NCBI GenBank assembly: GCA_963920765.1
Contig: OY987242.1
Span: 9,946,789 to 10,010,788, forward strand
Length of the DNA stretch: 64,000 bases
DNA from: Ulota crispa
Lineage: Eukaryota; Streptophyta; Bryopsida; Orthotrichales; Orthotrichaceae
Reading direction: 5' to 3'
This document shows positions 25,623 through 37,488 of the stretch, in pieces; the stretch's first letter is position 1, and the number at the start of each line of letters is the position of its first letter. Position numbers and translations under genes: made by a program. A model generated the notes under the pieces. It had not been told where the DNA came from and made no database searches. It saw only the letters and a program-made list of their open reading frames with translations.

Positions 25623-25705
25623 GCCATCCAAAATTAGTCATATTTTGGAGAGTCATATATAGTGTAAATTATATGCTTTCCAAAATATGACTAATTTTGG
25701 ATGGC
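25623..25705. repeat. Perfect 27-bp inverted repeat (hairpin)
   Basis: The arms 25623-25649 and 25679-25705 are exactly complementary over 27 bp with a 29-nt loop. A CACTACTAGAAAAGG-like end (complement) near 25743-25758 suggests a small CACTA-derived element. Confidence 0.8.
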
Positions 25706-25756
25706 AATCAAGAGTTATATGCACTAGTCATAAAATGATCCTTTTCTAGTAGTGTT

Positions 25757-26330
25757 TGTGTCAAAATCAAGAAAGTTGATTGAAAAACATTGGTGATGAA
25801 TTTTTGAGATTTGATCTCATGGGTATGTTAGAAACATCCATACGAACATCTTTGCTTCAAACAAATATTTCCAAAAAAATTGTAAAAACACTCTAAAAAT
25901 ATTTTAATTTTAGGCCAAATTTAGTACAATTGATAATTCTTCATGGAATCTAATTTTTGGCAAAATAACTCATACGCTGTGATTAGGTTTATACATTTAA
26001 ACACGATGATATGCAATTTTTGCCAAAAAATAGATTCCATGAAGAATTATCATTTGTACTAAATTTGGCTTGAAATTAAAATATTTCCAGAGTATTTTTA
26101 GATTTTTTTTGGAAATATTTGTTTGAAGCAAAGATGTGCATATGGATGTCTCCAACATACCCATGAGATCAAATCTCAAAAATTCATTACCAATGTTTTT
26201 TAATCAACTTTCTTGATTTTGACACAAAACAATTTAACAAAAATAGGATTTTGGTTTTTAGTAGCTGAAATTTAATATGCTTGATCATGATTGCACAAGG
26301 ATCACACACAAATTTGAGGATAAAATGCCA
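25757..26330. mobile_element. Second copy of the Tc1/mariner-like foldback family
   Basis: Arms around 25775-25985 and 26015-26225 are complementary (for example TTGATGAATTTTTGAGATTTG-type blocks and AGATTCCATGAAGAATTATC). The outer tips are missing or replaced. Confidence 0.65.
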
Positions 26331-26416
26331 CTTGTATTTAGTGGAGATATTGAAAAAAACTTGGCGTCAAAGCAAACATTGAGACAATTTTGGGAGTCAT
26401 TGTATATATATACATA

Positions 26417-26823
26417 GGGAGTTGCTAAAGCCACACCCACAATTGCTAATGCCATACCCCAAGGTGTGCTTTGAGCATGAACTATGAGAGTTGAATGTTG
26501 ATTTTTTAAACTTAGGTTTAAAAGATTTGTTTCATCTTGATCATTCTAAGTCTATACTCCAAAAAAATAGGTGTGCTTAATTTTGAAACGAAAAATATAG
26601 GATGTTTGAAATATTTAAAGCAAAAACTTATTAAAAATCTAGTAATGGTGCAATAAAAGTTCAACAAAAAACTACATTGTTTATCCTTCTTGAAAGAAGG
26701 TAATGATGCCTTGATTGAGTGAATGACATACCACTTGAACAAAAAAAGAAGTATCAAATTTGCAAAATACATGTTTACAGGGGTGTGGCATTAGCAATTT
26801 CAGGTGTGGCTTTAGTAATTCCT
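26417..26823. mobile_element. TA-flanked MITE, GGGAATTGCTAA family (407 bp)
   Basis: GGGAGTTGCTAAAGCCACACC at left, GGTGTGGCTTTAGTAATTCC at right, inserted next to TA repeats. The interior matches 24619-24949 in the opposite orientation. Confidence 0.75.
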
Positions 26824-26841
26824 TATATATATATATATATA

Positions 26842-26899
<58 letters not shown>
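26824..26899. repeat. (TA)n microsatellite
   Basis: A nearly pure TA run directly beside the preceding MITE. Confidence 0.9.
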
Positions 26900-26901
<2 letters not shown>

Positions 26902-26948
26902 TTTAGGTATCTGTTGTACCAACTAAGGTAAAAACTTGATGCAAAGTA

Positions 26949-27116
26949 AAGTCTTAGTGTAAACCATTTTATGCTTGTATCCCTCTCCCCCCTATTGTTC
27001 CTGTGTTAGAAGGACTTAGTGTAAACCACTTTATGCATGTTTCCCTCTCTTTTGTTGATCTTTGCTAAAAGGACTCAATGTAAACCACTTTATGCATGTA
27101 CCCCTCTTTCATGTGG
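26949..27116 (+). repeat. Three imperfect tandem units of about 60 bp
   Basis: Each unit carries a CTTAGTGTAAACCACTTTATGC-like core (GTGTAAACCA, TTATGCATGT, CCCTCT), beginning near 26949, 27012 and 27071. Confidence 0.7.
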
Positions 27117-27701
27117 AGGTTAACAAAAAAGTATGATAGATCAATAGAAATTACACCACAACACTCTCTTTTAACAAATAATGGATTGAGCCGCTTCACC
27201 AAATGTCAACAACAAATCATTAGCAATTGCACCATAACACTCTCTCAGCCAATCAAAATGCAAGTGTATTCTTTTGTGTTTATAAGATATACGTGCTAGT
27301 GTGCACACAAGAAGTCTAACCCTTGGATATAATTCTATTCTACGCAATAGATGTTATAACTAGCAATGCTTGTAAAGCATTCATTTTGAATACTCTTTCC
27401 TCTTTGTAATGACATACATTAGCACTTCCTAGGATCGGATGTTTCCCAATCTACTTGATCATCATAAGTAAGCCTACATAGCATGTCACATCTTATGTTT
27501 GAACCATAGATATAATATCCCCTAACTTCTTTAGGGTTGAAAATCTCATAGCTATGGTAAAAGGAAGTATCATTCTATCAATAGAAGGGTTTAATTTGTC
27601 ATGAAAGTCATAGAACTCCATTTGGTGTCAATAACAACAATAGCAGCAAGCAAGCAACCATTAACAATTGCAACGGAGAAGTGTTGTAATTGTAATTGAA
27701 T

Positions 27702-28027
27702 GTGTTATTCATTAATTTGGGAAAACAATGAGTACTATTTTGTACCTCACCGTAATCCAAAATAGCCACCTCAATTTATGTCAACTAACCAAATGGAACC
27801 ATATTCATTAAATTAAGGAGGCCACTTTAAACCTAGTTAATGAACTTCTGTCCAAAATTTAGAAGTCAAAGAACTTTCTATCCAAAAAGAACATATTTCT
27901 GGAATATGTATATCTCATTTCATTGGAAAACAATAAAAGAATTCCCAATTCAATGAATATGGCATTGTTTGGGAAAAAAAGCTAGAAGTCCCACTTTGTA
28001 CGCTTTTTCCCAAATTAACTAATAACT
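27702..28027. mobile_element. MITE, ATTCATTAATTTGGGAAAA family
   Basis: The inverted ends GTTATTCATTAATTTGGGAA and TTTCCCAAATTAACTAATAAC. The family recurs at 35541-35807, 41328-41475, 42112-42357, 42437-42694 and 43453-43707. Confidence 0.65.
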
Positions 28028-28374
28028 TGTGATTGCTAATGTGATTAGTATCATAGAAGCTATTGGACATCACATATTTTTAAGTACCTGAACACATATA
28101 TATATCCCAATCACTACAAGTCTCCATAGGTACATACATACACAAAAATAATAAATAAAAATGAATAAGTAAATAAGTAAATAAATAAAAGTAAAACATA
28201 TTTAAATATATACTGGTGTCCTCCCTGTCGTACCAACGGGGTCATGCCTTCTATGGCCCCCATGGTATGGCCCATCTCCTCATGCCATCCAGAGTTAAAT
28301 TTGAAATTTATTTTAGTTAAACTTGTACTCTACTCTACATTTACTTTTAGGTAGACATCCAAATTTGACTTTAG

Positions 28375-29284
28375 TTAACCCCTAAAGCTTTGAGCACCCT
28401 TTTTTGGCAACATAGCAATTTTGGGCAACTCACTATCAATAGGTCTTTCAATTTTGTTTCTTTGAAATTTTCACACACAATGTATTCATGGAATAGCTTT
28501 AAGGTCCAACAAATTTTATAACTTTTAACTTCATGGTTCAAAAGTTATTGCATGATGTGTTGTTTTCTTTGCTTGGTTGGCAGCCCGGGCAGCTCACAAA
28601 AACTTCTTCAAAAATTAAATTTCTTTGAATTTGTTTTTTAAATTAGTTTTTTAGATATATGTTTACGTTGAAAGCTTTGAATCATCCAATTTTAATCAAT
28701 GAGATGAAAGATATGAGGAGTTTTGGTTTGCCAATAGGTATGGTTTTGAGAGACTCCATACCAATGTGTGGGAAAAACTAGATGCTAGTTCATAGTTAGC
28801 CAAAGGAATTGGGAACAAACTGGTTGTATTTTGAAATTGTCAGCAAAAAAATTGGCTAAATTTTACTAAAGAATCTAAATATAGTATATTACTACATAAC
28901 TTTAGAAAAGTAGTCCCAAAAAATTCCCGACTACCCGCAAACTACAACTTCTCATAATTTTCATCTCATTAAATAAAATTGGATGATTAAAAGTTGTTCA
29001 CTTTTATATAAATCTAAAAAGCTAATTTCAAAAAAAAATGTGATTTTTGATTTTGATTTTGTAAGCTGCCCAGGTTGCCCGCTGAGCAAAGCAGACAACA
29101 TATCAAGCAATAACTTTTGAACTATGAAGTCTAAAGTTATGAAATTTGTTGGTCCTTAAAGCTACTCCTTGGATACATCATGTGTGAAAATTCCAAATAA
29201 AAAAAAGAAAAAACTATTGATAGTGAACTACCCAAAATTGCTATGTTGCTAAAAAAAAAGGGTGCTCAAGGCTTTAGGGGTTAA
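28375..29284. mobile_element. TTAA-flanked foldback element (910 bp)
   Basis: TTAACCCCTAAAGCTTTGAG at left; CTCAAGGCTTTAGGGGTTAA at right. The inverted arms extend about 330 bp inward (GGCAACATAGCAATTTTGGG and its complement). One of the best-preserved members. Confidence 0.88.
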
Positions 29285-29371
29285 ACTTGTGCTCTATCAT
29301 GTTTTTACACAGAACTTGTCTTTTGCCAATGTGGTGGAGGATTGAGCTTCGGACAAAAGTTGATTAAATTC

Positions 29372-29375
<4 letters not shown>

Positions 29376-29409
<34 letters not shown>
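29376..29409. repeat. (TA)n microsatellite
   Basis: A pure TA run. Confidence 0.9.
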
Positions 29410-29412
<3 letters not shown>

Positions 29413-29608
29413 CTTCTCATATATGTGCAACTCATTTAAAATTTGCTATGCTACATTAACAAGATGTGAACTACTCAATTGCATGTAAATTTGGACTTTT
29501 ATGACTATTCATTTTATTCAAGATTATGCAAAGGGAATTGATACATGTACCACTCCATTGTGACTATTCTACCAAACCCTCCTATATATGGTCAATATTT
29601 ACACAATA

Positions 29609-30568
29609 TTAACCTCTAAAGGACCAAGGGTGTTTTTTTAGAGAAATTCTTGGAAACTGCCAACTTTTAGTGCATTGCCCAAAATTGAAAATAAAAATCT
29701 TTTTTCTCAATTCCAACCATACAAAAGTGTGTCAAATAGATAAGTTAATGTGTGCAAAAAATTTTAGCCCATTTGACCCCGCGGATTGTAAGATTATAAC
29801 GTTTGAAGTGAGAAAAACAGCTTTTTTTTCAATCCTACAAAACAAGGTCAGTAGACTTTGAGCCTTCCTAGAGTAAAATTTTTGCTTTACACAAATTTGA
29901 GATTTTTGACCATTCACAAGTACATGATGTTAGGTTCAGTCATGACAATTTTTTGATGCAAAGATAGAATTTACATTATTCTAAATCACCTTGCAATGCA
30001 AGGAGGTTTAGTGAATTGGGAATACATTAGTCATTTGTTCATGATTTCTTGTGCAATGAAGAATTCTTTTATTAAAAATCTGAATGGGGAAAAGTTAGAG
30101 ATAATCATTTGGATTATGCAAATTCTTTTTCAAGTGTTTTGGATTTATAAATTGAAAGATAATAGAGCCTAAAGTAGGGATTTTTCTTTCTTGAAACTAC
30201 CCAAACACAGTCAACAAAGTTTGACGCCCTTCTAAATGTGATGTGAGAGTTCAATTTTTATTTTATTTTTTATAATTGTACATTATGATTTTTTAGTTAC
30301 ATACCTGCCAAATTTCAAAAATTAAGGAGAGTTTTAGTATAAGATTCTCTAAAGATGCCCATGTTGCCCGAGTTGCCCAAATTCTTTTGGGCAACATAAC
30401 TTTTGAACCGAGCATCCGATTGGGGAAAAAATTACATTCCCACTTATGGGATACATATTTGCACCTTGTGTAACAATTTTGAAAACATCTAATAAAAATT
30501 GACTCCATATGACCCTACCTGAGTTCTCAAGTGGTTGTTGAACAACCACTTGGTCCTTTTGGGGTTAA
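29609..30568. mobile_element. Long TTAA-flanked element (960 bp)
   Basis: Left TTAACCTCTAAAGGACCAAG, right CTTGGTCCTTTTGGGGTTAA. It is an inverted relative of 9913-10876. There is no transposase frame. Confidence 0.82.
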
Positions 30569-30971
30569 ACTAAATGTGGACTAGCTCTATTATTTTCATT
30601 TCTTGTTTTCAACATTACCTGCCAAAGAAGTGGATTGTAGGTTGGATCTTTTGCAACCTACCTTGAATTTTAGTAGTAGGCAGGTTGCAATACTTTCTTG
30701 TTTAGTTTAGTATTTTGTCTACAAGATTTTTCTTGCATAAGGACTTTTAGCTACATGCATGGCACCTTATTAGGTTATAAATGGCAACTTTTAAGTTTAT
30801 TTCATATATTCTTCAATTATGTGAATTGGTGTTATGTGAATTGGTGATGTCTAACATCAATCTTCCATAGTTGTTTTAGGGTTTAGGGATAATACTAAAC
30901 CTGGACATTTGCAAAGTGTACATCAACAATTTTATCAAGAAGCCACTAAAAGACTATTTAGTACATTTGTA

Positions 30972-31848
30972 CAATGGGGGGACAAAAAGATTGGGAACAC
31001 CCTGTTAGGCCATTCAAAAAATTGTGCCTAACATACAAAGTATAATTGATATTTTATTGTCTTGCATTATTGGTGTTGAATTCTTATGCAACCCCCATCA
31101 AGCATACCAAATTTCAGCTCCTAAAAATCAAAAATCTACTTTTGGTGAATTATTTTACACAAAATTCAATGTTTTACATGATAATTAATTAAAAAATATT
31201 GGTGATGAATTTTTGAGATTGGATAGTATGGGGATGTAAGAAACATCCATACACACATCTTCCCTTCCAACAAGCATCTCCAAAAATCTACAAAATTTCT
31301 TCTATAGAGGTTTTAATGTTGGGATGATTATGACCAAATTTTGTAAAATAGATATAATTGTATGGTAATCAGATTTTGCAATTTGACTTGTCCATTATGA
31401 TTACGTTTGCAACTTTGAGCACAACAATATGTTTAATTTACCAAAATCTTATCAAAAAATGATTATATCTATTTTACAAAATTTGGTCATAATCATCCCA
31501 ACATTAAAACCTCTATAGAAGAAATTTTGTAGATTTTTGGAGATGCTTGTTGGAAGGGAAGATGTGTGTATGGATGTTTCTTACATCCCCATACTATCCA
31601 ATCTCAAAAATTCATCACCAATATTTTTTAATTAATTATCATGTAAAACATTGAATTTTGTGTAAAATAATTCACCAAAAGTAGATTTTTGATTTTTAGG
31701 AGCTGAAATTTGGTATGCTTGATGGGGGTTGCACAAGAATTCAACACCAATAATGCAAGACAATAAAATATCAATTATACTTTGTATGTTAGGCACAATT
31801 TTTTGAATGGCCTAACAGGGTGTTCCCAATCTTTTTGTCCCCCCACTG
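30972..31848. mobile_element. Tc1/mariner-like foldback element (877 bp) with TA duplication
   Basis: The ends CAATGGGGGGACAAAAAGAT and the complement of ATCTTTTTGTCCCCCCACTG are flanked by TA (30970-30971, 31849-31850). The arms of about 410 bp are almost identical, with a short unique centre near 31390-31435. The CAGTGGGGGGAC-type tip and TA target fit Tc1/mariner. It has no transposase. Confidence 0.85.
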
Positions 31849-31850
31849 TA

Positions 31851-33134
31851 CAAGCTCCAAACCATGCCATGGCACAATAACTACACATAGTTGTTTGAGG
31901 GAGGGCAAGTGAATAAAAAGCACATTTACACTTTGCATTATAGCTAGGTGGGAGGGAATCAAATATGATTGATGGCTACTCAAGTTGTCTTAATCTAAAG
32001 TCCCATCAGCAACAAGGGAGCACATCAAATTGCACCTCACCTCAAAATCAATTTTGCATCTTGAAAATTTGGCTACTTTTTAAATTTCCTCTTTGTTTTT
32101 ACAATACAGTTTTAGCGCAACCAAGTTTTAGATGGAAATTTGCTAAATTTAGCCAAATTCATTACTGCTAGTGTGGACCACAAGAAAAACATCACTAATT
32201 TGAAAATACGACTTGACATAGAAGTTGCAACTTTAATTATTATTTTTAGCTTTAGATCTTGCTCATAAAGTAGGAACACCCCTCTTTGTGAGTGTCCCCA
32301 AGTCCCCAATACCTACTTGTGTAAGTGATGTCAATGACCACCATTAAAAGAAAAAAAAATTGGTTATGGGTGACAAAATGATGGTTGTGGATGACAAATT
32401 GATGATTTTGGGTGACTGGCATGATTGATTTGAGTGCCCCATCTCACTATTTAAAAACTCCTCAAGTTAGTATTATGAGCGTTTGAGCACACTAAAGACT
32501 TCACTAAGCTTCTTCTTTAGCATCTCCTCCACACAACTATACACTTTTAATGATTTTGGACTTTGAAAAATCTTTGTGAATAAATGCTTGCAATTGGAAC
32601 TTTCTAATTAGCGCCAAATTTTCAATTTTCTCTTCCTTACTTAACAAATTTTTTTTCAAAATTCATTAATTGGTTTTCCTACTCCAAAATCCTTAGTTTC
32701 ATGCTTATGGGTGTTCCTACCTTAGTATCAATTAAAAAATCTATATCATGTTTAGTTTAATTTTTACTTCTTAAAACTAATACTATGAGCAAGATTAAGA
32801 GTTAAACGTCAAAATGAAATTTGCATCTTCCATGCCAAATTGAATTTTCAACTTATTGATGCTTATTCCAAGTTCCACACTTATTTTAACATTATAAATA
32901 TTGACCATATATAGGAGAGTGTGGTAGGAAAGTCAAGAAGGGTTGGTACATGTATCAATTCCTTCATGCAAAACATTGAAAGATCTCCCAATGTATCTGC
33001 AAAACAATCAAATCATCTTTGTGGATTTTGCTTATATCTTCAAAATAAATAAATTAGAATAATAGTGTTTAGACTTTCAATTGTCAAATTTGAATTAAAT
33101 ATGAAATTTTTGTAAAAATTTACAAGGAGCAAAA
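31851..33134. other. Intergenic stretch without a recognised gene
   Basis: AT-rich sequence with short frames only. Confidence 0.4.
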
Positions 33135-33476
33135 CCATGGTTATTACTTCAGGCAAGATTTAACTATCAAAAAACACAAGTAGACGCACAAAACGAACTA
33201 CACAGACAGATTTGTTTGTCCACTTATGTTTTTAGGACATTTTAGGATTTTTGATTTAAAATAAGAAGAATCAAGTTATTTATTTCTCATTTTTAGTGCT
33301 TGATATGACTTTGATTAAATCCATGTTTTGACTTCATGTTGGCAACAATGAGTGCCACCAACAAAGAAAGATTTATTGTTTTTATCATTTAAAAAAAAAA
33401 CATTGAATTGACTACATTGGATGAACTATGAGCTCAATTGAGCACTTTAGGTGCATGGACAAGGGGATGAACGACG
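33135..33476. repeat. Dispersed repeat, partner of 50008-50340
   Basis: It shares CAGGCAAGATTT, CACAGA-type and GAGTTCAATTGAGCACTT-like blocks in the same order as 50008-50340. The assembly gap cuts its right end. Confidence 0.55.
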
Positions 33477-33676
33477 NNNNNNNNNNNNNNNNNNNNNNNN
33501 NNNNNNNNNNNNNNNNNNNNNNNNNNNNNNNNNNNNNNNNNNNNNNNNNNNNNNNNNNNNNNNNNNNNNNNNNNNNNNNNNNNNNNNNNNNNNNNNNNNN
33601 NNNNNNNNNNNNNNNNNNNNNNNNNNNNNNNNNNNNNNNNNNNNNNNNNNNNNNNNNNNNNNNNNNNNNNNNNNNN
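33477..33676. other. Assembly gap (200 N)
   Basis: Exactly 200 N, the length of a placeholder of unknown size. Open frames across it are meaningless. Confidence 0.99.
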
Positions 33677-33800
33677 CATGGTTGGAAGTTGAACTACACT
33701 TACTTAAAATAAGTTATGTTAAAATTCATCTTTCAAACTGTAATCCAAATTGCTATCTAATAAATCATGCAACAGGCTAATACTAAAACACATCTTCAAT

Positions 33801-34216
33801 AAATTTAGGAATTGAGATGTGCACAGTGGGGGTTGATATTTGCAAACCCCCTTGGGAGGTAAAGTATAAGTTTCTACCATCAAAAATCTGAATCTGAGGA
33901 TTTGAATTCAAATTTGGACTTAGAGATCATGTTTTACTCGAGAACTATAAAAAGGTTGCAATTGAACTACACCTAATGAAAAAGCTTAACTAGGGGAAAA
34001 AGTGCTACTTTTACTTTTGTTTGTAAAAAAAGATAAGCTTATTTATTGAGTGTCGTTCAATTGCAACCTTTTTCATGATTCTAGAGTAATCCATGATCTC
34101 TAAGTCCAAATAGGCAAATCTGAATTCAAAATTCTCAAACCCAGATTTCTGATGGTAGAAATCTATAATTTACCTCCCAGGGGACCCCGGTGTGCACATA
34201 TCAATTCCCTAAATTT
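33801..34216. mobile_element. Foldback element (about 416 bp)
   Basis: Inverted arms: GCAATTGAACTACACC-type with GTTCAATTGCAACC, ACTTAGAGATCATG with CATGATCTCTAAGT, and TGTGCACA near both ends. It is related to 18717-19011. Confidence 0.7.
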
Positions 34217-34273
34217 TAAAAAAATTTCAAAAGTATTGCACGGCCACGTGCCCAAAAATGATAGAGTAGTCTA

Positions 34274-34296
34274 AGTCTCCAGGCTTGAGGGGTTAA
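34274..34296. mobile_element. Lone right end of a TTAA-type element
   Basis: GTCTCCAGGCTTGAGGGGTTAA is a typical right tip. No matching left tip was found; it may lie in the gap or be deleted. Confidence 0.4.
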
Positions 34297-35007
34297 TACA
34301 AACTCTTTTGCCCATAAACAAAGACAAAACAACTTACATAGCCACTAGCATTGTGCAATTCCCGGTTTTTTGACAACAATAAAGTTCCAACTTTTTAGAA
34401 AACAAAAAAATCTTCATGAAACGTTCCTCATGATGAGTAATTGAAATCACCAAACAAGACACTCAAAAGCCTTTAAGAGTAGGATGAAATCACAACTTTT
34501 TGGACAAATGTACGAGCACAGTAAGATGAAAACAGTAAATTTCATCCATAATAATGAATGCAAGTAGGCTCATCATGTCAATGAGCAGAGGTTGCAAGTT
34601 ACCCAACCCAGGCATGGAAAAGAAAGGAGAAAATTAAATTGAAGAGGAAGAGGAAAGGTAGAGAAAAACGTTGTAATCCAGGGCTCTGGTGACCACTGTA
34701 ATGAGGGAAGCGGGGAAAGGCAGGGGAGGGCGAAAACAGGCATCATGAGCGCGGAGAGTCCAGCCCAGTAAACTTAGCCCACTTGTGACCCGATCGATTG
34801 CAGTGCAGCTGTGGCTTCTTATCCTCTTTTATGGCGAACATAATTCTTTTTTTCTCGTCTCGTTTCCCCTTTTGACGAAGTCGGATAACGACACAGTAAA
34901 TTATAATGCGGATTAATCTCAAACCACACAGAACAACCGCGGTAGTACTACTGATCCAAACATGGGCACAAGTGAAAGCAACCAGGCGCAAGAAAAGCAA
35001 ACCACAG

Positions 35008-35879
35008 TAAATAGTGCATTTAGGTTGCGGTTGCCTTATCTTGCAGAGTTACCTCATGACTTGCCACTTGCCCACTTGGAGGTGCATGCAACTTTTTAAA
35101 TATTTGAATTTTGCATGATTTACAACATATATGTTGTGAATTTGTTTTTTTACAATTTTTGAAGTAGTTGCTAAACCTTTTAGAGAATGTTTATTGCAGC
35201 AAGTATTGGTGAAAATTAGTATAGCACACGTAAGTATTTATCTAGTGTAGAATGTCAAGGATTAGTGTGGGGCAACCTAAATGCTTTTTTTAGTGTACAT
35301 CAAATAGTGCATTTAGGTTGCCTTAACAATTAGGTTGCCTCACCTTAGTAAAGTTACCTCATGACTCATGGCTTGGCCACCTTAGAGGTGCAAGTAACTC
35401 TTTAGATATTAGGATTTCACATGCTTTATGACATGGACATAACTGATTTGTCTTTTTGCAATTGTGTTGTTATTGCCAAGCCTTTTAACAGTTGCTTCTT
35501 GCAATAGTTATTGCTCAAAATTACTGTAGTAATAGTAATTGCCATATTCATTAAATTGGGAAAACAGAGTTCCCAAATTGAACTTCACCTTAAACCCAAA
35601 AAGTTACCTTAAACTAGATTTGAAGGTATCAAATTCACTTTGAGCCACTCATGTTTTTCCCTCACAAATTCCTCCTCTTAGGTGAGGGCATGTGTACCAA
35701 AAGAAACGTTGCTTAAACTTAGAGCTGGGTTTAAGTTGATCACTAATCACCTTAAATCTTTAGAAGTCCCAAATTCAAACATAGTTCCCAAATTAATGAA
35801 TATGACGTTAGTAAGTATTTAAATAGTGTGAAATGTCAAGAAATTAGCATGGAGCAACTTAAATGCACTATTTGGTGTA
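35008..35879. mobile_element. Two tandem copies of a TIR element, the second interrupted by another MITE
   Basis: Copy 1 (35008-35293) and copy 2 (35301-35879) both start AAATAGTGCATTTAGGTTGC and end with its complement. Copy 2 contains the 35541-35807 MITE, flanked by TAGTAA on each side. Confidence 0.6.
35541..35807. mobile_element. MITE, ATTCATTAATTTGGGAAAA family (nested)
   Basis: CCATATTCATTAAATTGGGA at left and TCCCAAATTAATGAATATG at right. The interior matches 43453-43707. Confidence 0.65.
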
Positions 35880-36045
35880 GCTAAAAAAATCCCTCCCCTA
35901 GCAAACAAATGCCTCGCCTAGTGTGGCAGTACAGTCACCGCAAAATTCCAAATTAGTGTAAGGCCCCTGCTTCCCTGGCCACGACGCTATTGGCAGAATC
36001 AATACAGGAGTACAGGACCGTAGTGACTAGTGAGCAAAAGGCCGT

Positions 36046-36117
36046 AGAGAGAGAGAGAGGAGAGAGAAAAGCGAGAGAGAAAAGGCGCGAGAGCGAGGGG
36101 GGCGAGAGAGAGAGAGC
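36046..36117 (+). promoter_or_regulatory. GA-repeat tract upstream of the ZF-HD gene
   Basis: About 70 bp of almost pure GAGA purine repeat marks the left edge of the GC-rich island. In plants such tracts can bind BBR/BPC GAGA-binding proteins in promoters. Here the role is inferred from position only; it may be a plain microsatellite. Confidence 0.4.
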
Positions 36118-36440
36118 CTGGATATTATTATTACACCTTACCCACAAGATTGGAGGGTCTCTGTCGTAAACAAACACCCGGGTGGGTGCAGCTTGCTCGC
36201 TTACTGCCAATATTGTTTTTTTTCCGACAAGGGATCACAAGGCAAGCGAGAGGCCTGGCTGCTGCTGCTGCTGCAGCACTGCAGGCAGCTGTATGTACCG
36301 CACCCGTCCGTCGTATGACTGTGAGGGTGAAGTTGTTAGTAGTATGAGGTGGAGAGAACCAGTCATACAGCAACTGTTTTCCATTTCATGGTCGCCTCTG
36401 CGACTCCCCCACTTTACCTCACTCAGGTCCTCAGCCTGCC

Positions 36441-36464
36441 CTCCCCCCCCCCCCCTCCCCCCCC
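36441..36464 (+). repeat. Poly-C tract
   Basis: A run of C interrupted by a single T, inside the GC-rich region upstream of the ZF-HD gene. It is a homopolymer repeat with no coding meaning. Confidence 0.7.
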
Positions 36465-36911
36465 AAGGCCCCAAAGTCCTCTTTGCACCCCGCTTTCCCA
36501 TGCGAGGGAGGACTTCCAGCCTTCCAGGCAGCTAGCTAGAAGTTCCGGCTCTTGTGGGCAGATCCAGGGTCCGGTCGGGGCCTGCTCCTCCTCCAACTCC
36601 CTCTGGGGTGGACTTTCCTCATTCTTAGATTCTGTCTGAAGTGATGTACGCGCGCCGGGATGTGGGGAATCAGCTGCGCCAGGAAAAAGAAAGAAACTTA
36701 TTTGGACGTTCGTAGACTTCTAGAGGTCTAGCCAGGGGTATGTCCGAGCAGTGCACGCTGCGACCGACTGTTCACACAGACTTTTCATTGCGGTTTGTGG
36801 GAAGATAGAATTGGTTGGAAGACGGCCACTGGAGCCATCGATCTCCTTGGAAACTGTGAGTGTGAGTGTGGGAGAGACTGACGTGACGAGCCCGCTGCCC
36901 GGAGTTTGTCG

Positions 36912-36918
36912 TATAAAG
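36912..36918 (+). promoter_or_regulatory. Candidate TATA box of the ZF-HD gene
   Basis: TATAAAG lies about 720 bp upstream of the ZF-HD ATG inside the GC-rich island, the best TATA match there. If used, transcription would start near 36945 and the leader would be about 690 nt long with several upstream ATGs. No transcript data support this; a more downstream, TATA-less start is equally possible. Confidence 0.35.
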
Positions 36919-37488
36919 GGACACTGAGCTTTCGCAGGCCAGTTTTTGGCTAGTGTTTTTTGTTTGGAAGTCTGTGGAGGTACGGATAGCCGGCCTGAGT
37001 CGCACTGCTAGCTTACCGTTTTCGCTGAGTTGAACCAATCGACAGATGTGCTTGCTCCATAAGAACAAACTGTCATTGTTGTAATTCTAGAGCGAGCTAG
37101 CTTTGCATTAGTTGTTCGAGACCCTACTGGCGAGATATGAACCCCTTGCGGTTGGTTTGGGGGGGAGGAAGAAATTGTTGTGCGCTTCTAGCCGGCTCGG
37201 AGAACGACGTCAGTCGTTAGCGGTGTTCTGTGTGTAGAATATTCGGGTCAACCGGGTTCTTGCCTTATTGGTTGCAGGGGGCTTACTAATTTCTGTCCCT
37301 AACGTCCACAAGAAGCCTCGAGCTCCTTACCGACTAGTTTGCTGCTTTCTGCTTGCTCTGACAGCTGCTGTGAAAGTCGACTGCAACCAGTGCTAGATAA
37401 TGAGATTTGAAGTTGGCATGTCTTAACGTGGGTGGAGCGGACTCTTACTAGTCTTCTCCCACGACGTGAGTCGCGCAAGCTGCAGGGT

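Noticed and set aside
24918..25631. Open frames of 140-237 residues of Tyr/Ile/Met/Cys or Ile/Tyr/Thr/His
   Set aside because: They are translations of a TACATA-type simple repeat, open in many frames on both strands.
33428..33780. Open frames across the N gap
   Set aside because: They consist of unknown residues; the gap has a placeholder length.
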